From the NCBI RefSeq assembly GCF_030523955.1, contig NZ_JAUNHL010000022.1, positions 1 through 42,247 on the forward strand: a DNA stretch of 42,247 nucleotides, read 5' to 3'. The number at the start of each line of letters is the position of its first letter. Within the stretch, counting starts at the first letter, position 1. This document shows positions 24,957-32,522 of this stretch, one piece after another. Both the position numbers and the translations under genes were made by a program. The notes under the pieces were generated by a model. It had not been told where the DNA came from. It made no database searches and saw only the letters and a program-made list of their open reading frames with translations. The stretch comes from Neisseria sp. Lineage in GTDB: Bacteria > Pseudomonadota > Gammaproteobacteria > Burkholderiales > Neisseriaceae.

Positions 24957-26297
24957 ATGTCACAATCCAATGAAATCAATGTCCGCGAGCTGCTCGACAG
25001 CCGCGAGATCAGCCTTTATCAGAAGCTGGTGATTTTTCTTTGCTTCCTGATTGTGGTGATGGACGGCTTCGACGTGGTGATTATGGGCTTTGTCGGCCCC
25101 GCTTTGAAGGAAGCCTGGAGCCTGAGCAACAATGATTTGGCGCCGGTGTTGAGCGCCGCCTTGTTCGGTTTGACTTTCGGCGCGTTGACCGCGGGCCCGC
25201 TGGGCGACCGTTTCGGTCGCCGCAAGGTGTTGATTGTCAGCGTATTCGTATTCGGTTTGTTTACGCTCTTGGTGGCGTTTACCGAGAGCATAACCGCTTT
25301 GATTGTCTACCGCTTTATCGCCGGTTTTGCGATGGGCGGCATTATGCCCATGGTGGCGACCTTGGCTAAGGAATATTCGCCGGCACGCCGCAGCGCGCTG
25401 ATGGTCACCATCGTATTCGCAGGCTTTACCGTGGGCGCGGCCGGCGGCGGTTTCTTGGCGGCTTGGATGATTCCGCAATGGGGTTGGGAGAGTGTGTTTG
25501 TCTTCGGCGGTGTGCTGCCGATTCTGCTGAGCCTGTTCATGATTTTCCGACTGCCCGAATCGCTGACTTTCATGGTGCACCACGGCCACGACCGTAAAGC
25601 CATCCGTGCCATCGTTGAACGCTGCGCGCCCGGCAGCACCACGGAAAACAGCGTGTTTACCGTACCGGCCGCCACCACCGTAAACGCCAACGAAAATGCG
25701 GTGAAAACCGTGTTGAACAGCCACTACCGTACCGGCAGCCTGTTGTTGTGGCTGATCTACTTCTGCCACTTGTTCTTGGTGTATCTGTTGGGCAGCTGGA
25801 TGCCGACCATGATTAAAGAGTCGGGCATGTCGTTCCAACAAGCTTCGATTATTTCCGCCATGTTCCAATTGGGCGGCCCGCTCGGCTCAGTGATGTTGGG
25901 CTGGCTGATGGATAAACTGGAACCGCACCGCGTATTGTCCGCCTCTTATCTGCTGGGTGCGGTGGTGTTGGTGCTGATGAGCAACATCGGCGGCGAATAC
26001 GTATTGCTGTGCATTACCGCCTTTATCATCGGCGCGGCCTTCAACGGCGGCGGCACCGGCATGAATGCCTTATCGAGCAACTTCTTCCCCTTGAGCGCCC
26101 GCGCCACCGGTAACAGCTGGATGCACGGTATCGGCCGCACCGGTGCCATCATCTCCGCCTTTGCCGGCGCCTGGATGTTGAACCAAGGCTGGAACTTCTC
26201 TACCGTAGCCGTTGCGCTCACCGTTCCTGCCGTCATCATCGCCGTTGCGCTGACCGTGAAGTTCTTTGTTTACCGCCACGCGCCGAAAGCGGATTAA
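24957..26297 (+). CDS. MFS transporter, aromatic acid:H+ symporter family (PcaK-like)
   Basis: A 446-residue inner-membrane carrier with 12 predicted helices. The family marks are DGFDVVIMGFVGPALKEAW in helix 1 and the GPLGDRFGRRKVLI loop between helices 2 and 3, plus a central cytoplasmic loop (about residues 205-255). Members import protocatechuate, 4-hydroxybenzoate, benzoate or hydroaromatic acids with protons. Placed between the dehydrogenase and the dehydroshikimate dehydratase, quinate, shikimate or protocatechuate uptake is most likely. GGAG lies 7 bases before the start at 24957; an upstream in-frame ATG is less likely. Confidence 0.87.
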   Translation: MSQSNEINVRELLDSREISLYQKLVIFLCFLIVVMDGFDVVIMGFVGPALKEAWSLSNNDLAPVLSAALFGLTFGALTAGPLGDRFGRRKVLIVSVFVFGLFTLLVAFTESITALIVYRFIAGFAMGGIMPMVATLAKEYSPARRSALMVTIVFAGFTVGAAGGGFLAAWMIPQWGWESVFVFGGVLPILLSLFMIFRLPESLTFMVHHGHDRKAIRAIVERCAPGSTTENSVFTVPAATTVNANENAVKTVLNSHYRTGSLLLWLIYFCHLFLVYLLGSWMPTMIKESGMSFQQASIISAMFQLGGPLGSVMLGWLMDKLEPHRVLSASYLLGAVVLVLMSNIGGEYVLLCITAFIIGAAFNGGGTGMNALSSNFFPLSARATGNSWMHGIGRTGAIISAFAGAWMLNQGWNFSTVAVALTVPAVIIAVALTVKFFVYRHAPKAD

Positions 26298-26308
26298 TAC
26301 CGCCAAAA

Positions 26309-26372
26309 TGCCTGTCTGAAAATCAGCGGAGGTTTGCAATTTTTAAACCGACCGCTTGTTTTCAGACAGGCA
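26309..26372. repeat. Widely spaced inverted uptake-sequence pair
   Basis: TGCCTGTCTGAA (26309-26320) and TTCAGACAGGCA (26361-26372), 40 bases apart, after the transporter stop. The stem is possible but the loop is long. Confidence 0.6.
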
Positions 26373-26424
26373 TTATTATTCGCTTTTAAGATAGAATGTG
26401 TAGCGGTTACCCGGCATTTTATTT

Positions 26425-26436
26425 TTCAGACAGGCA
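26425..26436 (-). repeat. DNA uptake sequence (TG-wadDUS)
   Basis: Exact TTCAGACAGGCA, 28 bases before the start of the dehydroshikimate dehydratase gene. Confidence 0.85.
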
Positions 26437-26464
26437 TTTCCCGCCGACCCTATGGGAGAACACC

Positions 26465-28345
26465 ATGAAACACAGTATCGCCACCGTATCGCTCAGCGGT
26501 ACGCTGCCAGAGAAATTACAGGCCATTGCCGCCGCCGGTTTCGACGGCGTGGAAATTTTTGAAAACGACCTCTTGTATTTCAGCGGATCGCCGGCCGATA
26601 TCCGCCAAATGTGCGCCGATCTCAATCTGGAAATTATGCTGTTCCAGCCGTTTCGCGATTTTGAAGGCGGCCCGAGGGGGCGTTTGGACAGACAGCTCGA
26701 CCGCGCCCGCCGCAAGTTCGAATTAATGGCCCAATTGGGAACCGACCGCCTGCTGGTGTGCAGCAACGTATCGCCCGCTACCAGCCGCGACAACAAACTG
26801 ATCGCCGAAGATTTGCACCGCTTGGCCGAATGCGCCGCCGAACACGGCATGCTGGTCGGCTACGAAGCACTGGCCTGGGGCGCACACATCTATTCATACC
26901 GTCATGCCTGGCAGTTGGTGCAGGCCGTGAACCACCCGAATCTCGGCATTATCCTTGATAGCTTCCACACCCTGTCGATAGAAGACGACTTAAGCACCTT
27001 GTCGCAGATACCGCCGGAAAAAATCGTATTCGTGCAGCTGGCCGACGCGCCGAAAATGAAAATGGACGTGCTCGAATGGAGCCGGCACTACCGCAATTTC
27101 CCCGGCCAGGGCGAATTGGACGTGGCCGCGTTTGTCAAACCGCTGATTGCCAACGGCTACGACGGCCCCTTGTCTTTGGAAGTGTTCAACGACAAATTCC
27201 GCGCCGCACCCGGTACCGGCACCACCCGCGATGCGCGCACCTCGCTGTTTTACGTAGAAGAGCAGGCCGGCCGGCAGATACAGGCCGAAAAACAGCCGCG
27301 CCCGGCCGACGTATTCCATCCACCGCTGCCGCCTGAATACCGCGGCATGGAGTTTATCGAATTTGCCGTTAACGACGAACACGCCGAAAGCCTAGGCGCC
27401 GTGCTCGAACAATTCGGTTTTTGCCGTACCGGCGAGCACAAAACCAAAAACGTACACCTCTACCAGCAAGGCGACATCCGCCTGATTCTGAACGCCGAAC
27501 CCGATTCGCTGGCCGATGCTTTTTTCGCGGCGCACGGCACCTCAGTATGCGCCACCGCCTACACCGTCGCCAACGCCCAACAACTGTACGACCGTGCCGT
27601 CGGCTACGGCTGCAAGATTTACGAAGGTAAAGTCGGCCCTAACGAGCGGCATATTCTGGCGGTGCGCGCGCCCAACGGCAGCTTGCAATATTTTGTCGAC
27701 AGCAATATTTACGATGCCGATTTCCATCTCGCCCCGCAAAGCGGCGAAACGCTGCTCGAGCGCATCGACCATGCCGCCTTCGGCATGACGCCCGATACGG
27801 TAGAGAGCTGGACGCTGCATTTTCGCGCCATATTCGGCTTCCAAATCGAAGCAGATATGACGCTGGCCGACCCCTACGGCCTGATGAAAAGCCGTGTATT
27901 GCGCAGCGAAAACCGCTGCGTGCGCCACCCTCTAAATGTTTCCAGCGACCAAAACACCGTATTGTCGCGCTCGGTGGCCACTTATAAAGGCACCGGACTG
28001 CAACACATCGCCTTTAGTTGCGACGACATTTTCAGCACCGTACAAAAACTGCGTGCCAACGGCGCCCGCCTGCTCGATATTCCCGATAATTATTACGATG
28101 ATCTGCAAGCACGTTTCGGCTTGGAAGACGAGTTTACCAACCGTTTGCGTGAACACCATTTGCTGTACGACGCCGATGGTGCCGGCGGCGAGTTTTTGCA
28201 TGTTTATTCCGAGCCGGTGGAAGAGCGGTTCTTCTTCGAAGTGATCCAGCGCATCAACGGTTACGACCAATACGGCGCCGCCAACACGCCGGTGCGGCTG
28301 ATGGCGCAGGATTTGTATTGGAAACGGCATCACGAAAAAGCGTAA
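26465..28345 (+). CDS. quiC: 3-Dehydroshikimate dehydratase fused to an HPPD-like domain (QuiC/QsuB type)
   Basis: A 626-residue two-domain enzyme. Residues 1-280 form a sugar-phosphate-isomerase-like TIM barrel with the metal ligands expected for bacterial dehydroshikimate dehydratases: E134 (GYEALAWG), D165 and H168 (LDSFHTL), Q191 (VQLAD) and E239 (SLEVFND). It dehydrates 3-dehydroshikimate to protocatechuate. Residues about 310-626 are two vicinal-oxygen-chelate modules like 4-hydroxyphenylpyruvate dioxygenase, with IDHAAFG, LQHIAFS and FFFEVIQR supplying His-His-Glu. In known fusions this half lacks an assigned essential reaction. Length agrees with QuiC1/QsuB (about 620-635). GGGAG lies 6 bases before the start. 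Confidence 0.92.
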   Translation: MKHSIATVSLSGTLPEKLQAIAAAGFDGVEIFENDLLYFSGSPADIRQMCADLNLEIMLFQPFRDFEGGPRGRLDRQLDRARRKFELMAQLGTDRLLVCSNVSPATSRDNKLIAEDLHRLAECAAEHGMLVGYEALAWGAHIYSYRHAWQLVQAVNHPNLGIILDSFHTLSIEDDLSTLSQIPPEKIVFVQLADAPKMKMDVLEWSRHYRNFPGQGELDVAAFVKPLIANGYDGPLSLEVFNDKFRAAPGTGTTRDARTSLFYVEEQAGRQIQAEKQPRPADVFHPPLPPEYRGMEFIEFAVNDEHAESLGAVLEQFGFCRTGEHKTKNVHLYQQGDIRLILNAEPDSLADAFFAAHGTSVCATAYTVANAQQLYDRAVGYGCKIYEGKVGPNERHILAVRAPNGSLQYFVDSNIYDADFHLAPQSGETLLERIDHAAFGMTPDTVESWTLHFRAIFGFQIEADMTLADPYGLMKSRVLRSENRCVRHPLNVSSDQNTVLSRSVATYKGTGLQHIAFSCDDIFSTVQKLRANGARLLDIPDNYYDDLQARFGLEDEFTNRLREHHLLYDADGAGGEFLHVYSEPVEERFFFEVIQRINGYDQYGAANTPVRLMAQDLYWKRHHEKA

Positions 28346-28374
28346 CACAGTTGCCGTGCGTTTCTTTTTTCCAG

Positions 28375-28409
28375 AATGCCTGTCTGAAAACGGTTTTCAG
28401 ACAGGCATC
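28375..28409. terminator. Inverted uptake-sequence hairpin after quiC
   Basis: TGCCTGTCTGAA (28377-28388) and TTCAGACAGGCA (28396-28407) with a 7-base loop, 31 bases beyond the quiC stop. It probably ends the catabolic transcript. Confidence 0.75.
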
Positions 28410-28494
28410 GGTTTATGAAAACGATTTTTTGCGACCGGAAAACAACAATCCGCCGCCCGATTCGGAAACGACATCGTAATATTGTGTTGTCCTG

Positions 28495-28524
28495 TTCAAT
28501 CCGTGCGGGCGCAGGCGGTATAAT
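28495..28524 (+). promoter_or_regulatory. Candidate promoter of the small secreted-protein gene
   Basis: TTCAAT (28495-28500), 18 bases, TATAAT (28519-28524). The start codon is about 200 bases downstream because a mini-element lies in between. Confidence 0.5.
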
Positions 28525-28545
28525 CGCAAAATCTTAATCCGAATT

Positions 28546-28687
28546 GAGACCTTTGCAAAACCCACAGATGTGGATGCAGTTCAAGGCGTAGCAGCGCAGC
28601 GAGCGCAGACATAACATAGAGTTAGGCAAGCGAGCGAGCAGTACACAACGCAGAAATGCGCCGCAGATGGGGTTTTGCAGAGGTCTC
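28546..28687. mobile_element. GAGACC-ended mini-element (MITE-like), copy A
   Basis: A 142-base non-coding element bounded by GAGACCTTTGCAAAACC and its near complement GGTTTTGCAGAGGTCTC. The interior includes GTTCAAGGCGTAGCAGCGCA and CACAACGCAGAAATGCGCC. The copy at 39427 has nearly the same sequence in reverse orientation. No coding capacity. It separates a good TATAAT box from the ribosome site of the next gene. Confidence 0.78.
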
Positions 28688-28722
28688 CAAATATATTGAA
28701 ACAGCATTGTAGGGGAATAAAA

Positions 28723-29091
28723 ATGCGCCGATTATTTACCGTCTTGATAATGTGTGTCGCCACCGCCGCTTGGGCGGGGCGTGCGGTGCCGCCGAATATG
28801 AGCGTGGCGGTGTTGCAGCAAGTGAATGATCCGCAGGTGGTGTTGAGCCCCGACGGTTTTTCCTGGCTGAGTTTTTTCACGCTGGGCTGGCTCAAAAGCA
28901 GCACGGCCTACCAAACCGTGGAAGGCGTGCGCATCCGCGATGAAAACAACCGCTTTATCGTGAAAAACCGACTGCCTGCCAAGGTGGGCAGGCCGGTGGC
29001 GGTGCGCATGGATGAGGATAAGCGCATTGTCGAAATCTGGGTACTTTCGCCGGAAGAGCAGGCTTATCTGCGCGCGCGGGCGAAACAGTAA
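28723..29091 (+). CDS. Small secreted protein of unknown function
   Basis: A 122-residue protein with a signal peptide (MRRLFTVLIMCVATAAWAG, cleavage expected near residue 18). The mature part has about 100 residues with no cysteines, transmembrane segments or motif I recognise. It contains a P-x-x-V-L-S-P-D-G-F-S-W-L-S segment and a charged C-terminal half ending in a short helix. I cannot assign a family, although similar small periplasmic proteins occur in Neisseria. AGGGGA lies 7 bases before the start. It is monocistronic, with a promoter candidate at 28495 and a terminator hairpin at 29105. Confidence 0.72.
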   Translation: MRRLFTVLIMCVATAAWAGRAVPPNMSVAVLQQVNDPQVVLSPDGFSWLSFFTLGWLKSSTAYQTVEGVRIRDENNRFIVKNRLPAKVGRPVAVRMDEDKRIVEIWVLSPEEQAYLRARAKQ

Positions 29092-29104
29092 ACCGTATTG
29101 CCCG

Positions 29105-29141
29105 AAAATGCCTGTCTGAAAAAGTTTCAGACAGGCATTTT
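29105..29141. terminator. Inverted uptake-sequence hairpin
   Basis: TGCCTGTCTGAA (29109-29120) and TTCAGACAGGCA (29126-29137) with a 5-base loop, flanked by AAAA and TTTT. A strong terminator just beyond the small secreted-protein gene. Confidence 0.82.
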
Positions 29142-29151
29142 TGCGGCCTAG

Positions 29152-29336
29152 GGTCTGTCGACAATTAACCGGCGAAGCGGTTTTTTGAAGCAAAAACCGC
29201 GTATGCAAGGCAAAAAGCACAGCAAGGTTGAACACCTTGCGAGCATTTTAGCTTCGCAAGTCCGCTACGCTACCTAACGCTGCAGACGGGGATTTTTGAC
29301 CAAAAATACCACCGTTGCGTTAATTGTCGACAGACC
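29152..29336. mobile_element. GGTCTGTCGACA-ended mini-element with CTAG duplication
   Basis: A 185-base non-coding element with a perfect 18-base terminal inverted repeat (GGTCTGTCGACAATTAAC at the left, its complement at the right). CTAG occurs directly outside both ends (29148-29151 and 29337-29340), a 4-base target duplication of the kind made by IS5-group transposases. No open frame inside. It lies between a terminator hairpin and the miaB promoter. Confidence 0.78.
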
Positions 29337-29365
29337 CTAGCGTAAAGATAAATCTATTGATTTCA

Positions 29366-29394
29366 TTTCAAAACTTCCGCCGTTGGGCTATAAT
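29366..29394 (+). promoter_or_regulatory. Candidate miaB promoter
   Basis: TATAAT at 29389-29394 with TTTCAA 17 bases upstream (29366-29371); about 60 bases before the miaB start. Confidence 0.5.
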
Positions 29395-29453
29395 CCGCGC
29401 TTTCCCAAAAATCAGCCCCGCGATTACGGGCCACCTGAAGGACACATCCCATT

Positions 29454-30785
29454 ATGAAAAAAGTATTTATCCGCACGTTCGGCTGCCAGATGAACGAGTA
29501 TGACAGCGAAAAAATGCTGTCGGTTTTGGCCGAAGGTGAGGAGTTGGAACAAACCGATAGCGCCGAAGAGGCGGACATCATTCTCTTCAACACCTGCTCG
29601 GTGCGCGAAAAAGCGCAGGAAAAAGTGTTTTCCGATCTGGGCCGCGTCAAGCCCTTGAAAGCTAAAAATCCCAATCTGATTATCGGCGTGGGCGGTTGCG
29701 TCGCCTCGCAAGAGGGTGAAGAAATCGTCAAACGCGCCCCCTTTGTAGACGTGGTGTTCGGCCCGCAAACCCTGCACCGCCTGCCGCAATTGATTGAAGA
29801 AAAACAAGAAACCGGCAAAGCGCAAGTCGATATCTCTTTCCCGGAAATCGAAAAGTTCGACCATCTGCCGCCGGCGCGGGTGGAAGGCGGTTCGGCCTTC
29901 GTATCGATTATGGAAGGCTGTTCCAAATATTGCAGTTTCTGTGTGGTGCCCTATACCCGCGGCGAAGAATTTTCCCGCCCCTTGGGCGACGTGCTGACCG
30001 AAATCGCCAATCTGGCGCAGCAGGGCGTAAAAGAAATCAATCTGCTGGGGCAGAACGTCAACGCCTACCGCGGTCTGACCGACGACGGTGAAATCTGCGA
30101 CTTCGCCACTTTGCTGCGCATCGTGCACGAAATTCCCGGCATCGAACGCATGCGGTTTACCACCAGCCACCCGCGCGAGTTTTCCGATGCGATTATCGAA
30201 TGCTACCGCGATCTGCCCAAGCTGGTTTCGCACCTGCATCTGCCGATCCAAAGTGGTTCCGACCGCGTATTGAGCGCGATGAAACGCGGCTATACTGCGC
30301 TGGAATACAAATCGATTATCCGCAAGCTGCGCGCCATCCGCCCCGATTTGTGTTTGAGTTCCGACTTCATCGTCGGCTTTCCGGGCGAAACCGAGGCCGA
30401 ATTCGAGCAAACGCTGAAACTGGTGAAAGACATTGCTTTCGATTTGAGCTTTGTGTTTATCTACAGCCCGCGCCCCGGTACGCCGGCGGCCAATCTGCCC
30501 GACGAAACGCCGCACGAGGAAAAAGTGCGCCGCTTGGAAGCCTTGAACGAAGTGATCGAGGCAGAAACCGCACGCATCAACCAGACCATGCTGGGCACCG
30601 TGCAGCGTTGTTTGGTGGAAGGTGTTTCGAAAAAAGACCCCGACCAATTGCAGGCGCGCACCGCCAACAACCGAGTGGTTAATTTCACCGGTCATCCGCG
30701 CCTGATTAACCAGATGGTGGAGTTGGAAATCACCGAAGCCTTTACGTTCTCATTGCGCGGCGAAATGGTAATGGTAGGGGAATAA
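29454..30785 (+). CDS. miaB: tRNA-2-methylthio-N6-dimethylallyladenosine synthase
   Basis: A 443-residue radical-SAM methylthiotransferase that modifies adenosine 37 of tRNAs reading UNN codons. The N-terminal domain supplies C11 (FGCQMN), C48 (NTCSVR) and C82 (GGCVAS) for one iron-sulfur cluster. The radical-SAM domain has C156, C160 and C163 (GCSKYCSFC). A TRAM domain closes the C-terminus (from about residue 375). Length and motifs fit MiaB rather than RimO. The gene stands alone, with a candidate promoter upstream and an uptake-sequence hairpin downstream. Confidence 0.96.
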   Translation: MKKVFIRTFGCQMNEYDSEKMLSVLAEGEELEQTDSAEEADIILFNTCSVREKAQEKVFSDLGRVKPLKAKNPNLIIGVGGCVASQEGEEIVKRAPFVDVVFGPQTLHRLPQLIEEKQETGKAQVDISFPEIEKFDHLPPARVEGGSAFVSIMEGCSKYCSFCVVPYTRGEEFSRPLGDVLTEIANLAQQGVKEINLLGQNVNAYRGLTDDGEICDFATLLRIVHEIPGIERMRFTTSHPREFSDAIIECYRDLPKLVSHLHLPIQSGSDRVLSAMKRGYTALEYKSIIRKLRAIRPDLCLSSDFIVGFPGETEAEFEQTLKLVKDIAFDLSFVFIYSPRPGTPAANLPDETPHEEKVRRLEALNEVIEAETARINQTMLGTVQRCLVEGVSKKDPDQLQARTANNRVVNFTGHPRLINQMVELEITEAFTFSLRGEMVMVGE

Positions 30786-30797
30786 ACGCCATATAAC

Positions 30798-30840
30798 GAT
30801 GCCTGTCTGAAAATCATTTTGCGCTTTTCAGACAGGCATT
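30798..30840. terminator. Inverted uptake-sequence hairpin after miaB
   Basis: TGCCTGTCTGAA (30800-30811) and TTCAGACAGGCA (30827-30838) with a 15-base loop, then TTTATTTT. Confidence 0.7.
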
Positions 30841-30871
30841 TATTTTATCAATTGCTAAATTGTCAACAAAT

Positions 30872-30900
30872 TTGAAATTGGCCGTCCGTCACGGTATAAT
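30872..30900 (+). promoter_or_regulatory. Near-consensus sigma-70 promoter of the purine permease gene
   Basis: TTGAAA (30872-30877), exactly 17 bases, TATAAT (30895-30900). The start codon is 35 bases after the -10 box and lacks a clear Shine-Dalgarno sequence. No purine riboswitch fits in this short leader. Confidence 0.75.
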
Positions 30901-30935
30901 GCCGTTTATTTTACTTATCTTAACCAATACTTCAC

Positions 30936-32276
30936 ATGACTACTCCCAACCAAGGCCTGCTCGAACGCCTGTTTAAATTGAGCGAACACGGTACCACCGT
31001 GCGCACCGAAATTCTTGCCGGTGTCACCACTTTCCTGACCATGTGCTATATCGTCATCGTCAACCCCGGCATTTTGTCGCTCACCGGCATGGATTTCGGC
31101 GCGGTGTTTGTAGCAACTTGCGTTTCGGCCGCCATCGGCTGTTTCATTATGGGCGCGTTTGCCAACTATCCGATTGCACTGGCACCGGGCATGGGCTTGA
31201 ATGCTTATTTTACTTTCGCCGTGGTCAAAGGCATGGGCGTGCCGTGGCAGGTGGCGCTGGCGGCGGTATTTGTTTCGGGTATTATTTTCTTTGTTTTCAG
31301 CTTTTTGCGTATCCGGGAAATGCTGGTTAACGCTTTGCCGATGAGTCTGAAAATGGCGATTTCCGCCGGTATCGGCCTGTTTTTGGCGCTGATTGCCCTG
31401 AAGAACGCGGGTTTGGTGATCGCCAGTGATGCCACTTTGGTGAAAATGGCTGATGTGTATGTGTTGGAAAACGGAGTGAAATCGCCCAATTGGCCGGTAT
31501 TGCTGGCGCTGTTGGGCTTTTTTCTGATTGTGGTTCTGGATTATTTCCGCGTGCGCGGTGCCATCATCATCAGCATCCTGCTGGTCACCGCGCTTGCCGC
31601 CGGTATGGGCTTGACCGAGTTTACCGGCGTGGTGTCGGCCATTCCCAGCGTGGCACCGACTTTTATGCAGATGGATTTCAACCAGTTGTTTAACGGCAGC
31701 ATGATTGCAGTGATTTTCGTATTTTTCTTGGTCGATCTGTTTGACAGCACCGGTACGCTGGTGGGCGTGTCGCACCGCGCGGGCTTGCTGGAAAACGGCA
31801 AACTGCCGCGTCTGAAACGCGCTTTGTTTGCCGATTCCACCGCCATTGTGGCCGGTGCGACACTGGGTACTTCTTCGATTACGCCTTACGTGGAAAGCGC
31901 CTCGGGCGTGGCCGCCGGCGGCCGTACCGGCCTTACCGCGGTAACCGTTGGTGTTTTGATGCTGGTGTGTTTGTGGTTTTCGCCGCTGGCGCAGGCGGTA
32001 CCGGCGTTCGCTACCGCTCCGGCCTTGCTTTATATCGGTATCCACATGATGAAAAGTACGCTGGAAATTGATTGGGAAGACATGACCGAAGCGGCTCCTG
32101 CCTTCCTCACCATTGCGTTCATGCCGTTTACTTATTCGATTGCCGACGGCATTGCGATGGGTTTTATCAGCTATGCGCTGATCAAACTGCTGTGCGGCCG
32201 CGCGAAAGAAGTACCGGTGATGGTATGGATTGTCGCGGTGGCTTGGGCGGCCAAATTCTGGTTCCTCGGTGTCTGA
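30936..32276 (+). CDS. NCS2-family (AzgA-like) purine permease
   Basis: A 446-residue inner-membrane transporter with about 12-14 helices, belonging to the hypoxanthine/guanine/adenine branch of NCS2. Diagnostic are TEILAGVTTFLTMCYIVIVN at the N-terminus, ALAPGMGLNAYFTF in helix 3, and the later DLFDSTGTLVGV and TSSITPYVESASGVAAGGRT segments that line the substrate site. It imports purine bases with protons. Distinguishing adenine (AdeP/AdeQ-like) from guanine-hypoxanthine (GhxP/GhxQ-like) types by eye is not reliable. It is monocistronic with a strong promoter. Confidence 0.9.
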   Translation: MTTPNQGLLERLFKLSEHGTTVRTEILAGVTTFLTMCYIVIVNPGILSLTGMDFGAVFVATCVSAAIGCFIMGAFANYPIALAPGMGLNAYFTFAVVKGMGVPWQVALAAVFVSGIIFFVFSFLRIREMLVNALPMSLKMAISAGIGLFLALIALKNAGLVIASDATLVKMADVYVLENGVKSPNWPVLLALLGFFLIVVLDYFRVRGAIIISILLVTALAAGMGLTEFTGVVSAIPSVAPTFMQMDFNQLFNGSMIAVIFVFFLVDLFDSTGTLVGVSHRAGLLENGKLPRLKRALFADSTAIVAGATLGTSSITPYVESASGVAAGGRTGLTAVTVGVLMLVCLWFSPLAQAVPAFATAPALLYIGIHMMKSTLEIDWEDMTEAAPAFLTIAFMPFTYSIADGIAMGFISYALIKLLCGRAKEVPVMVWIVAVAWAAKFWFLGV

Positions 32277-32361
32277 TATTAAAAGTTTCTTAGTTTATAA
32301 TTTTAATGTTTAAATTAATTTTGGGAAATTAATCTAATCCGTTGTTTGATTATTAGCAGGA

Positions 32362-32394
32362 AATGCCTGTCTGAACGGTTTCAGACAGGCATTT
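32362..32394. terminator. Inverted uptake-sequence hairpin after the purine permease gene
   Basis: TGCCTGTCTGAA (32364-32375) and TTCAGACAGGCA (32380-32391) with a 4-base loop, then TTTTGTT. Confidence 0.78.
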
Positions 32395-32522
32395 TGTTGG
32401 ATTTCAGCCAATTCTCCGCACATATACGACAAAGCGATAAAAGAATCGGATGGCAGGGCAGTCAAAGCTATTAAATTGATTTACAATACCGTGAACGCTT
32501 GATTACCTGTGTTGTTATTTAT

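Noticed and set aside
24960-25868. 302-codon frame antisense to the aromatic-acid transporter gene
   Set aside because: Gln/His/Arg-rich translation typical of a reverse-strand shadow of a membrane-protein gene.
29424-30695. 423-codon frame antisense to miaB
   Set aside because: It is a shadow of the GC-biased third positions of miaB; its translation has no family character.
30915-32045. 376-codon frame antisense to the purine permease gene
   Set aside because: Same reasoning: hydrophilic His/Gln-rich shadow with no ribosome site, while the plus strand has a strong promoter and a complete permease.
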